DNA of 64,000 nt. It comes from Thermoactinomyces mirandus. Lineage in GTDB: Bacteria > Bacillota > Bacilli > Thermoactinomycetales > Thermoactinomycetaceae. Shown piece by piece: positions 18,613-26,753 of this stretch. The stretch covers positions 81,297 through 145,296 of the forward strand of contig NZ_JACEOL010000014.1 in the NCBI RefSeq assembly GCF_013868055.1, read 5' to 3'. The position numbers and the translations under genes are program-made. The notes below the pieces were generated by a model. That model was not told where the DNA came from. It saw only the letters and a list, made by a program, of their open reading frames with translations, and searched no databases. How positions within the stretch are numbered: position 1 is the stretch's first letter; each line of letters begins with the position of its first letter.

Positions 18613-19100
18613 TTGGAAGAAACAGCAAAAATACGCATAGAAACACCCTGGCTGCGGAAATCATACCGTTTACGGTCAAGTTGGTGGGAGCGGCGCTGGC
18701 GGACCGGATGCGTCTCAAGGAACTGTTGGGGGCGGAAGTGCCGCAGAATTGGCCAAATAACGATTTTCGGGAAGTTTTGCCCTTCATGTTTCAAAAGTTG
18801 TCGCAAAATCCAAACTAGCCGGTCTGGAACGGGCTGGTCCTGAGGAAAAATTCTCCGGTATTGGTGGGAGATGCATGATTGAAAGAGGGGCCGGACGAAC
18901 AGGGGAGCGCTGATCTTGGTTACAGTATTGTGCCTGAACATCAGGGAAAGGGATATGCCACTGAAATCGCCCGGGCTGTTCAATCCGGGTGTTGGAAAAA
19001 ACCGGATTCCGGCGTGTCATGGCTGATGGCAACATGATCCGGTGGGAGTTTCCAAACCGAAAGGAATCCGGTGAAACCTGAAAGTGGGAGACTTTTGCCG
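18613..19100 (+). pseudogene. Decayed GNAT-family acetyltransferase
   Basis: No intact frame exists, but pieces of one protein can be followed across frames. A TTG after GAGGTGAG begins EETAKIRIET; a frame change gives EIIPFTVKLVGAALADRMRL and VPQNWPNNDF, the usual N-terminus of RimJ-like N-acetyltransferases. After a TAG, DLGYSIVPEHQGKGYATEIA at about 18912-18975 is the acetyl-CoA-binding motif A (Q/R-x-x-G-x-G/A). Later fragments such as DPVGVSKPKG suggest the C-terminal part. At least three lesions are needed. It occupies the place where polX lies in B. subtilis. Confidence 0.75.
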
Positions 19101-19243
19101 AATCCAGAATGCAGAAAGTTTTTTCATAAAAGTTTTTTCACATGCAGGCAATTCAAAGGGCTTTTCAGAAAATCCGTTTCCCGTTTGTCTGTAAAACCCA
19201 TTCATGTCCGTACTGGACCCAAGTGCCTTCTCTTTTTGCCGAA

Positions 19244-19432
19244 TTACATTTTGTGTGACTTTTGCTCATGTTTTTCTGATTTTAATTCCAGTTTCTTTCT
19301 TTTCAGTTTTTTGCGGGTTACCAGATAAACTATTCGGAGAATGGGCATAATTACAAAAATAAACACAAACACAAATACACCGACAATTTTTCCGAGCAAA
19401 CAAGCCATCTCATAAATGACAGAGGGTTCCAT
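19244..19432 (-). CDS. Small hypothetical membrane protein
   Basis: A 62-residue frame with a membrane span of about 24 residues (LLGKIVGVFVFVFIFVIMP) and a strongly basic Lys-rich tail (KKLKRKKLELKSEKHEQKSH), so the C-terminus is probably cytoplasmic. AGAAGGAG precedes the ATG by six bases. It faces sleB across a 290-base AT-rich spacer. I do not recognise a family; the good ribosome-binding site and sensible topology are the only support. Confidence 0.5.
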   Translation of the reverse strand: MEPSVIYEMACLLGKIVGVFVFVFIFVIMPILRIVYLVTRKKLKRKKLELKSEKHEQKSHKM

Positions 19433-19656
19433 TTTTTCTCCTTCTGGTCTTTTATTAATTATTATATAGTTTATTGTTTATTTTTTAAATATTTTTATTG
19501 TATTTTGGTTTTCATAAGTGGTTTTTCTCCTGTGAAAGGACCTTAATGGAATGTCCACCAATCTTCAGAGTTTGCTGAAACTGCAAACTTTATGGCTGGC
19601 TGAAAGTATTCTTTTCATCGGACAGTTGAAGAGAATGGTTTACCCATTTTTTTGCC

Positions 19657-19686
19657 GCATGTTTTGGGAAAACATTGGCATAATAA
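19657..19686 (+). promoter_or_regulatory. Candidate sigma-G (forespore) promoter of the SleB-like gene
   Basis: GCATG (19657-19661) and CATAATA (19679-19685), separated by 17 bases, fit the sigma-G consensus (GHATR, then CATnHTA). The box lies 37 bases before the ATG of a spore cortex hydrolase, a class known to depend on sigma-G in B. subtilis. Confidence 0.65.
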
Positions 19687-19722
19687 CGAGTAAAACCAGC
19701 CAAAAAGGGTTGTGAAGCTCGT

Positions 19723-20745
19723 ATGGTGAACCGTACTTTTATCAAAATTGCGATGCTTTATCTGATTGTCGGTCTTATATGGATGGGCAGCTTTGCAGAT
19801 GGCTTTGCCCTGAATGAAACGAATGTTAAAGAATTCCCGGTTCATACCGCTTTTGGGAAGGCTGTTCTTAAAAAAGGCGCCAGAGGCGGAGATGTTTATG
19901 AATTGCAAGGGAGATTGAAGCATTTGGGATTTTACACAGGTTCTGTGGACGGGGTGTTCGGCCAGCGAACCTATTTAGCTGTTCGTTTGTTTCAGTATGA
20001 ATTCGGCTTGAAGATTGACGGGGTCGTCGGGCCAAAGACCAAATTGAAACTGTGGAAGGCAACAAGACATTGGCGGCCGGAAATGACCCGTCCGCAAGCG
20101 CAAGGACCGGTCCTAAAACGCGGTTCACGGGGCGGCGATGTTTGGGATTTGCAGGGACGCCTCAAATTTATCGGGTTTTACACCGGAAAAGTTGATGGGC
20201 ATTATGGAGAAAGAACTTACCGTGCCGTTCGCCTGTTCCAATATGAATTTGGCCTGAAGATTGACGGGGTTGCCGGCAGCAAGACATTGCAAAAACTGAG
20301 GGCTGCCACCAAAAACTATACACCTGACAAAATCGGGAAGAAACCAACAAAAACTGGAGCGGTATCTGTGCCTAAAAGCAGCTACGGTTTTTCAAACAAC
20401 GATATACAATTGCTGGCACAGGCTGTTTACGCGGAAGGACGTGGAGAACCGTATATTGGAAAGGTTGCAATTGCTGCGGTCATTCTGAACCGGATTGAAA
20501 GTGAAAAGTTTCCGGATACGGTATCTGGTATAATTTTCCAACCGCTTGCATTTGAAGCAGTAGCCGATGGCCAAATCTGGTTGCAGCCCGACGAAGAAGC
20601 AAAAAAAGCGGTCAGGGATGCCCTGAACGGTTGGGACCCGTCAGGCGGGGCGCTGTACTACTTTAACCCGGCACGGGCAACATCCAAGTGGATCTGGAGC
20701 CGACCCCAAATCAAAAAGATTGGAGATCATATTTTCACACGGTAA
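19723..20745 (+). CDS. sleB: Spore cortex-lytic enzyme SleB-like, two peptidoglycan-binding domains
   Basis: A germination-type lytic transglycosylase that would degrade cortex peptidoglycan. A signal sequence covers residues 1-29. Two PG_binding_1 repeats follow, at about 48-112 and 128-194; they are near copies of each other (both contain GGDV-LQGRLK, GFYTG and RLFQYEFGLKIDGV). The hydrolase_2 domain spans about 225-340, with YAEGRGEPY carrying the probable catalytic Glu238. B. subtilis SleB has one binding repeat and 305 residues; here there are 340. No ypeB partner is adjacent. It may be SleB or a paralogue such as CwlJ-like/YkvT. Confidence 0.88.
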   Translation: MVNRTFIKIAMLYLIVGLIWMGSFADGFALNETNVKEFPVHTAFGKAVLKKGARGGDVYELQGRLKHLGFYTGSVDGVFGQRTYLAVRLFQYEFGLKIDGVVGPKTKLKLWKATRHWRPEMTRPQAQGPVLKRGSRGGDVWDLQGRLKFIGFYTGKVDGHYGERTYRAVRLFQYEFGLKIDGVAGSKTLQKLRAATKNYTPDKIGKKPTKTGAVSVPKSSYGFSNNDIQLLAQAVYAEGRGEPYIGKVAIAAVILNRIESEKFPDTVSGIIFQPLAFEAVADGQIWLQPDEEAKKAVRDALNGWDPSGGALYYFNPARATSKWIWSRPQIKKIGDHIFTR

Positions 20746-20748
20746 CTG

Positions 20749-20786
20749 GACATCGAGCCGATTTTCATATTGGCTCGATGTCTTTC
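20749..20786 (+). terminator. Rho-independent terminator after the SleB-like gene
   Basis: GACATCGAGCC and GGCTCGATGTC form an 11-bp perfect stem with a 12-base loop, followed by TTTC. Confidence 0.75.
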
Positions 20787-20843
20787 ATGAGAGGGAAGTG
20801 CTATAATAGAGATTGATTTTGAACAGAAAGAGGAGTTGTCGGC

Positions 20844-23201
20844 GTGGAGCAATGGACGCTCAAATCTTTAGAATACGCGCAGGTAAAGGAATTGTTGAAA
20901 AAACAGGCGGCTACTGTCCTGGGAAAGGAAAAGGTGGATCAGTTAATGCCTGAAGCCCGGATGGAGCGGGTAAAAGATCGCCTTGATTCCACTCAGGAAG
21001 GAATGGACGTGATCCGCTTGAAAGGCGATGTTCCGTTTGGAGGGGTCCGGGATATCAGAGCCTCTATCCGGCGGGCCGAAATGGAAGGGATGCTTTCAGA
21101 AACGGAGTGTTTGGATGTTGCAAGCACGATTTCAGCCGGACGCAAGATTAAATCGTTTTTGCGGCAGATTGAAGAAGAAGCAGCAACGCTTCCCATTTTG
21201 CGCGGCTTAACGGAACAAGTGGCGAGCCTTGATACCATCGAAAAAGAAATTCTCCGGTCCATTGATGAACAAGCGGTTGTCAAAGACCAGGCAAGCCCCG
21301 GATTGGGGAAGATTCGCAGCCAGATCGGAGAAGCCCGCAAACGGATCAATCAAATCCTGCAAGAAATGATTCGCAATCCGCATTATACAAAGATGATGCA
21401 GGAAGCGATCATAACCCAGCGTTTTGACCGCTACGTGATTCCGGTCAAAATGGAATATCGCTCCCGGTTCCCCGGAATTGTCCATGATCAGTCATCGTCT
21501 GGCGCCACCCTGTTCATTGAACCCGAGGCTGTTGTCAAATGGAACAACCGGTTGCGCGAGCTGGAGTTGTCTGGAAAAAAAGAAGTGGAAAAGGTTTTGC
21601 GGCGTCTGACCGGAGTGATCGGGGAAGAAGCGGAAGCACTCAGAAAGAATACTGAAATTTTAGCCGAACTGGATCTGATCATGGCCTGTGCCCGTTTCGG
21701 CTATCAGGTAAAAGGAGTCGTTCCGCGTATTTCCCGGTCGACCCTCAAGCTGAAGAAAGCACGGCATCCCCTGATCAACGCGAAAGATGTGGTTCCCATT
21801 GATCTGGAAATGGGTGAATCCTATCAAGCGATCATCATTACAGGACCCAATACCGGTGGTAAAACCGTCACCTTGAAAACTGTCGGCCTGTTTGCCCTGA
21901 TGACCCAGTCAGGGATTCCCATTCCTGCAGAAGAAGAAAGTGTTATGCCCGTGTTTAGCGGAGTATACGCTGATATTGGGGATGAGCAAAGCATTGAGCA
22001 GAACCTGAGTACTTTTTCCGGTCATCTTACAAATATTATTCGGATATTGAAACAGATCGATGAAAAAAGTCTGGTTTTGTTTGATGAATTGGGTGCGGGG
22101 ACAGATCCGACGGAAGGGGCCGCACTGGCTATAGCCATTCTGGAACATGTCATCCACCGGGGATGCCTGGTGATGGCAACGACCCATTACAGTGAACTGA
22201 AACTTTTTGCGCATACCCATCCAAACGCGATCAATGCCAGTGTTGAATTTGATGTACAAACCTTAAAACCGACTTACCGTTTGTTAATCGGTGTACCGGG
22301 CAGCAGCAATGCTTTTTCCATTTCCAAACGGTTGGGATTACCCGATGAACTGATCCAGACAGCCAGGGCCCAACTTTCCACGGATGAAAACCGGATGGAG
22401 GAAATGATTACCTTTCTGACAGAGGAACGGAAATCAGCTGAAGAGGATCGTTATCAGGCAGAGAAGCTTCGGATAGAGGCCGAAGCATTGTACCGGGATC
22501 TGAAACAGAAATGGGAGCAGTTGGAGGAAGAAAAGGCTCGCATCAAAGAAAAAGCTCGGTGTGAGGCGCAATCCATCATTAAGAAAGCGGAACGGGAAGC
22601 AGAAGAGGTAGTGAAAAAACTGCAGTCATGGATAAAAGCACGGCCCCGGGATCTGAAAGAGCATGAGTTGATCGATGCCAGGACAAGATTGAAGAATGCT
22701 GTGCCCGATTGGGAATGGCCGCAAAAACAAAAGAAAAATACAGGCACAAGGGAAGCGCTTCATGTTGGGGATGAAGTTCTCGTTTTAAGCGTAAATCAGA
22801 CAGGGACCATTGTAGACGAATTGGGAGACGGCTTCTTCCAGGTACAGGTTGGTTTTTTGAAAATGAAGATCCACAAGGATCAGCTGGAAAAAAGGTCTTC
22901 TCCAAAACCGGCTGCTGCGGGAAAAACGGGGACAACCATCAAACGGGCAGCAACCGATGTCAAGCCGGAATGCGATATTCGCGGCAAATTGGTGGAAGAG
23001 GCGCTGATCGAGGTTGATAACTACTTGGATAAAGCGATTCTGGCCGGTTATAAACAGGTCTTCCTGATCCACGGCAAGGGGACGGGAGCACTTCGTGCCG
23101 GTGTACAGGAATATTTGCGGCACCAACGCCATGTGAAAAGTTTCCGGCTGGGAAATCACGGTGAAGGCGGTTCGGGAGTTACCGTTGTCGAATTGAAGTG
23201 A
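20844..23201 (+). CDS. mutS2: Endonuclease MutS2
   Basis: MutS2 suppresses homologous recombination and, in Bacillus, helps rescue collided ribosomes. All parts are present in 785 residues: MutS-type lever/core (about 1-300), the ATPase with Walker A GPNTGGKT near 333-341 and Walker B VLFDELGAGTDP, a long charged coiled coil (about 510-620), a KOW-like segment and the C-terminal Smr nuclease domain (about 710-785) with CDIRGKLVEEAL and LIHGKGTGALR. The start is GTG after AGAGGAG. It stands at its conserved location although polX is missing upstream. Confidence 0.96.
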   Translation: MEQWTLKSLEYAQVKELLKKQAATVLGKEKVDQLMPEARMERVKDRLDSTQEGMDVIRLKGDVPFGGVRDIRASIRRAEMEGMLSETECLDVASTISAGRKIKSFLRQIEEEAATLPILRGLTEQVASLDTIEKEILRSIDEQAVVKDQASPGLGKIRSQIGEARKRINQILQEMIRNPHYTKMMQEAIITQRFDRYVIPVKMEYRSRFPGIVHDQSSSGATLFIEPEAVVKWNNRLRELELSGKKEVEKVLRRLTGVIGEEAEALRKNTEILAELDLIMACARFGYQVKGVVPRISRSTLKLKKARHPLINAKDVVPIDLEMGESYQAIIITGPNTGGKTVTLKTVGLFALMTQSGIPIPAEEESVMPVFSGVYADIGDEQSIEQNLSTFSGHLTNIIRILKQIDEKSLVLFDELGAGTDPTEGAALAIAILEHVIHRGCLVMATTHYSELKLFAHTHPNAINASVEFDVQTLKPTYRLLIGVPGSSNAFSISKRLGLPDELIQTARAQLSTDENRMEEMITFLTEERKSAEEDRYQAEKLRIEAEALYRDLKQKWEQLEEEKARIKEKARCEAQSIIKKAEREAEEVVKKLQSWIKARPRDLKEHELIDARTRLKNAVPDWEWPQKQKKNTGTREALHVGDEVLVLSVNQTGTIVDELGDGFFQVQVGFLKMKIHKDQLEKRSSPKPAAAGKTGTTIKRAATDVKPECDIRGKLVEEALIEVDNYLDKAILAGYKQVFLIHGKGTGALRAGVQEYLRHQRHVKSFRLGNHGEGGSGVTVVELK

Positions 23202-23225
23202 ATAAATGCACGGTGGAGGAAAAAG

Positions 23226-23309
23226 ATGAATCACTTGCCAAAAGTGCTTGCAATCATTTCCTTGTTATTCTTCATGACGGGAATTGTCTGGTTTCTTTTA
23301 AATAACTGA
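23226..23309 (+). CDS. 27-residue hydrophobic peptide
   Basis: A short frame directly after mutS2 encodes a single predicted membrane span (AIISLLFFMTGIVWFLL) flanked by polar ends. GGTGGAGG lies six bases before its ATG and a strong terminator begins eight bases after the stop, so it fits as the last member of the mutS2 transcript. I do not recognise a family. Such tiny membrane peptides are often missed; expression is not shown. Confidence 0.5.
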   Translation: MNHLPKVLAIISLLFFMTGIVWFLLNN

Positions 23310-23316
23310 CGAAAAG

Positions 23317-23354
23317 AAAGAGGATTTTCCCGGAAAGGAAAATCCTCTTTCCTA
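23317..23354 (+). terminator. Rho-independent terminator of mutS2 transcript
   Basis: AAAGAGGATTTTCC (23317-23330) pairs perfectly with 23337-23350 over a 6-base loop. The tail is T-poor (CCTATTT), but the stem is long. The right arm is part of a tandem repeat. Confidence 0.75.
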
Positions 23355-23377
23355 TTTGAAAATCCTCTTTCCTATTT
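23338..23377. repeat. Perfect 20-bp tandem duplication
   Basis: The 20-mer at 23338-23357, GAAAATCCTCTTTCCTATTT, is repeated exactly at 23358-23377. The first copy includes the right arm of the mutS2 terminator, so the transcript has two alternative right arms for the same left arm. Confidence 0.95.
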
Positions 23378-23406
23378 CATGCGCAAATTTGTGGGCTGGT
23401 GATGTT

Positions 23407-24564
23407 TTAATAGTTTACCGCCCTGTTGGCATTGATTCTTCCGTGTTCAAAATAATAGCCGGTTCCACTGATTTGATCTGCGGTGTTTTCAATGGCTGCA
23501 CGGATCTGGGAGTTGCTTCTGCCCTGGCTTGCCAGCAATGCAGCCAGTCCTGCCACATGCGGGGTTGCCATTGATGTTCCGCTCAGGTTTCTGTAACTGC
23601 TGTTGATATAGGTGGAGTAGATGTCAGAACCGGGCGCCGCTACATCAACCCAGCTCCCGTAGTTGGAGAAGTAAGAGAGTGTGTCACTGGAGGTAGTAGA
23701 AGCTACGGCAATGGCTTGAGAGTAATAAGCAGGGTAACTGGGAAGAGAAACTCCGCTGTTTCCGGCGGCTGCCACAACTACGGCGCCGTTGTTCCATGCC
23801 TGTTGCACTGCATTTTGAAGTGCAGTACTTCCAACAGAGCCACCGAGGCTCAAGCTGATGACATCTGCCCCGTTTTGGGCGGCAAATACGATGCCATCGG
23901 CGACATCGGCAAAGGTGCCGCTTCCTTGATTATCCAGCACGCGGACAGCCATGATTCTGGCGTTGGGCGCCATTCCGGCCATGCCAATTCCATTGTTGGT
24001 AACGGCCGCTGCAATTCCGGCACAATGTGTTCCGTGTCCGTTTCCGTCCTGGGCAACATTATCGTTGTCTACAAAGTCATAACCCTGAATCACTTTGCCG
24101 TTCAGGTCGGGATGATTGGCTTGCACACCCGTATCAACAATGGCAATCACCGTACTGCTGCTGCTTTGTGAAACATCCCAGGCCTGTGGCGCCTGGACTT
24201 TTTGCGGTCCCCACTGTCTGCTTGTGAGATCATTTGGAGTCCACATGGCATGTGCATAATAGTTGGGTTCGACGTACTCAACCATCGGGTTGTTTTTGTA
24301 TTTCTCGATCATTTTGGTAATCGAACCTTTAAACTTGACAACCTCAAAACCTGAATATTTGGATTTTTCCATTAATTTTGCTCCATATTGTTGGTGAACC
24401 GATTGTGCAGACTGTGCCGAAATTCCCTCTTTAAATTTTACGATTAATTCACCGGGTACAAAGTTTCCGTTATCTGCTGGAGCAGGAGTCGCAAAAACTG
24501 AAACAGGAATTGCAAGAAGGGCAACCAACACCAAAGTTGTACATATACTCAGAAAGCGTTTCAC
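23407..24564 (-). CDS. Secreted subtilisin-like serine protease (thermitase type)
   Basis: A 385-residue S8 peptidase exported by the Sec path. A signal peptide (about 1-25), then an inhibitor_I9-like propeptide (VPGELIVKFKEGISAQSAQ onward, to about 100), then the catalytic domain with Asp in AIVDTGVQ, His in GNGHGTHCAGI and Ser in LSGTSMATPHVAG. The oxyanion Asn lies in AAAGNSG. One Cys sits beside the catalytic His, as in thermitase and proteinase K relatives. The start is GTG at 24564 with AGGAGG ten bases upstream; longer frames upstream lack a ribosome-binding site. Monocistronic. Confidence 0.94.
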   Translation of the reverse strand: MKRFLSICTTLVLVALLAIPVSVFATPAPADNGNFVPGELIVKFKEGISAQSAQSVHQQYGAKLMEKSKYSGFEVVKFKGSITKMIEKYKNNPMVEYVEPNYYAHAMWTPNDLTSRQWGPQKVQAPQAWDVSQSSSSTVIAIVDTGVQANHPDLNGKVIQGYDFVDNDNVAQDGNGHGTHCAGIAAAVTNNGIGMAGMAPNARIMAVRVLDNQGSGTFADVADGIVFAAQNGADVISLSLGGSVGSTALQNAVQQAWNNGAVVVAAAGNSGVSLPSYPAYYSQAIAVASTTSSDTLSYFSNYGSWVDVAAPGSDIYSTYINSSYRNLSGTSMATPHVAGLAALLASQGRSNSQIRAAIENTADQISGTGYYFEHGRINANRAVNY

Positions 24565-24804
24565 AGGCAGGCATCCTCCTAATTGATAATTTGAATCCCC
24601 CTCGTTACTTGCCGTCAGGAAAATAGGTTGGCGGTTTGACAGTATCCCTCCCTTTTCTGTAAGTTGCATATAAATTTCTATGCACAAATAATAATATCCT
24701 TCTTTTTTGAAAATATCAACAATTTATTTTGGCAGCTATTCATTTTTAGCTTAATAGTATTTTGGTGTGATCATTGACTATTTGAAAATAAATTTTTGAG
24801 GGCA

Positions 24805-24840
24805 TAAAAGCAAAAGCAAATGATCTGTTTGATCATTTGC
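24805..24840 (-). terminator. Rho-independent terminator (minus strand)
   Basis: Read on the minus strand, GCAAATGATC pairs with GATCATTTGC across five bases and is followed by TTTTGCTTTTA. It ends the gene at 24863-25081. Confidence 0.75.
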
Positions 24841-24862
24841 CAGGATGATCAGGAAAGATTTA

Positions 24863-25081
24863 TTATATATTGGCAGAATGGGAGGGGGATTCGTCCAGCC
24901 GATTCATTTCTTTTTGCAACTGCTGAAGATAGGCAATGGTTTCCTGTCTCCGTTCCGGAGAGTATTTGTCCGGATACATTTGCATTTCTTCCAGCAAACG
25001 CCGGGCACGCTCAAAACTGGATGCAAGCAAACGGTAATAGGCCTGTCTGGCAAGTGTCGTTTCAGTGATGGTTGTACTCAT
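24863..25081 (-). CDS. Hypothetical 72-residue protein
   Basis: An Arg/Glu/Leu-rich, apparently all-helical protein (LARQAYYRLLASSFERARRL and YLQQLQKEMNRL). There is no signal or membrane segment. GGGAGAGAGCG precedes the ATG and a good terminator follows the stop, which supports it as a real single-gene unit. Family not recognised. Confidence 0.55.
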   Translation of the reverse strand: MSTTITETTLARQAYYRLLASSFERARRLLEEMQMYPDKYSPERRQETIAYLQQLQKEMNRLDESPSHSANI

Positions 25082-25348
25082 CGTACGCTCTCTCCCTGTA
25101 AAGTAATTCCCACAATTATAATCATATCAAAGTTGCAAACAGGAAGAAATCTTGCGGATCTGCCCCTGGAAATGAAAAAAGATGAAAATGAAATCATCAA
25201 AGAGGAGATTGTCGGAGGATAGAGAACATTTTAACAAAACGTTAATATTCCATTGCAAGAATAAAATATTCTATGTTGAAATAGGATGTAGAAGAAAATT
25301 ACGGGAGCATGTGACAGTTCCAAAATACAGGAAAAAGAGTGATTATTA

Positions 25349-26356
25349 ATGAAAATTGGCTTTCGAACTATCAAAACAGCGATTGGGATCGCCTTGTCGA
25401 TTGCGATTGCCAAATGGTTAGGACTTGAATTTTACACATCAGCCGGAATTATTACCATTCTGTGTATTAAAACAACAAAAAAACAATCCTATCAGACGGC
25501 ATGGGAACTTTTTTTCGGTTCACTGGTCGGATTGGGAATCTCGGCCATCGTTTTTGAATGGATCGGGTACCATACATGGACATTGACGATTTTATTATTG
25601 TTGCTGATTCCCATGAGTGTCTATTTGAAGATCAGTGATGGAATCGTAACCAGTACCGTTGTCATTTTGCATCTTTTCATACTGAAAAAAGTAAATATTG
25701 ATGTGATTGTTAATGAAATCCTGTTATTGGTGCTTGGAGTTGGTATGGGAATCCTGCTGAATATCTATATGCCCAGTCTGGAAAAAGAACTGAGAGCATA
25801 TCAACGGAAAATTGAAAGCAATTTTAAAACGATTTTGCGTGAGTTTGCCGCGTATCTTTATGAACCGGAGCGCTATTGGGATGGGAAGGAAATTCTGGAG
25901 ACAGCGCAGTGGTTAATGGAAGCGAAAGAGCTGGCCATTTTGGATATGGAGAATCAGGATGGTCCAACCGCCAGATATTTCTATCATTATTTTGAAATGA
26001 GGGAAAGGCAATTTGAAATTCTGGAAAGAATTGCGCCGATTGTTTCTGCGCTGGACCGCTCCTGTGAACAGGGTGAAATGATTGCCCGATTCCTGGAGAA
26101 TCTGGCCGATGCCGTTCATCCTGGCAATACCGCGCATCTTTATCTGGAAGAGTTGGAGAAATTACGTGAAGATCTCCGAAACTCCCTGCTTCCCCAAACC
26201 AGGGAAGAGTTTGAAACCCGGGCTGCATTATTTCATTTTATAAACGAAATGCGCCGGTATCTGATAATAAAAAGAAATTTGCTCAGGGATTGGGAAGAAT
26301 TAATAAACAAAAAGGAAAAATCAGTATTTGCACAATTAAGGTGGATCCGGAAATAG
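25349..26356 (+). CDS. Aromatic acid exporter-family membrane protein (ArAE/YqjA-like)
   Basis: The N-terminal 130 residues hold several membrane helices with the ArAE_1 pattern (IGFRTIKTAIGIALSIAIA, ASGIITILCIKTTKKQS-like segment, LGVGMGILLNIYMPS). The remaining 200 residues are a cytoplasmic helical domain (ArAE_1_C type). The layout matches B. subtilis YqjA and related putative exporters whose substrates are unknown. The upstream spacing contains a weak GGAAAAAGAG site. It stands alone. Confidence 0.8.
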   Translation: MKIGFRTIKTAIGIALSIAIAKWLGLEFYTSAGIITILCIKTTKKQSYQTAWELFFGSLVGLGISAIVFEWIGYHTWTLTILLLLLIPMSVYLKISDGIVTSTVVILHLFILKKVNIDVIVNEILLLVLGVGMGILLNIYMPSLEKELRAYQRKIESNFKTILREFAAYLYEPERYWDGKEILETAQWLMEAKELAILDMENQDGPTARYFYHYFEMRERQFEILERIAPIVSALDRSCEQGEMIARFLENLADAVHPGNTAHLYLEELEKLREDLRNSLLPQTREEFETRAALFHFINEMRRYLIIKRNLLRDWEELINKKEKSVFAQLRWIRK

Positions 26357-26435
26357 CTTAAAGGGGAAATAGATCCGGCTACTTGGAAAACAGATAAACA
26401 GGTGTGGAATTGTCTCATGAAAGAGCAATCCGGGT

Positions 26436-26654
26436 TCAGAATTTGCGCGGCCGGAAATTGATCTGGATGTTGCGGTGTTGTGCAGGGGGCGCCTGGGATA
26501 TGGTTGTTGTGACGGGATTTTTTTCTTCCTCTTCTTCCCGTTCAAAAAGATGGGTCATAAAAATCCATTCTGGCTGAATCATTCCCATGGAAATTTGTGT
26601 ATAGGGAAGATATCTGAACCTGTGGTCACTCTCTTTATCGGCTTTTTTTCCCAT
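26436..26654 (-). CDS. Hypothetical 72-residue protein
   Basis: Start chosen at 26654 because GGGAGG lies eight bases upstream; a longer frame to 26717 has no such site. The protein is polar, with an acidic run (FEREEEEEK) and a basic C-terminus (NIQINFRPRKF). No membrane segment or known motif. It faces the end of the YqjA-like gene. Function unknown. Confidence 0.5.
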   Translation of the reverse strand: MGKKADKESDHRFRYLPYTQISMGMIQPEWIFMTHLFEREEEEEKNPVTTTISQAPPAQHRNIQINFRPRKF

Positions 26655-26753
26655 AACAAGAGCCTCCCTGCCTTTCTGTTTCAAAATGGTAATATATGTG
26701 TATGCAGAGAGGATCATGATGATGAGCAGATCAAACTCTGATTGCCTGTTTTT

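Noticed and set aside
25172..25222. 16-codon frame before the YqjA-like gene
   Set aside because: No ribosome-binding site and a composition expected by chance.
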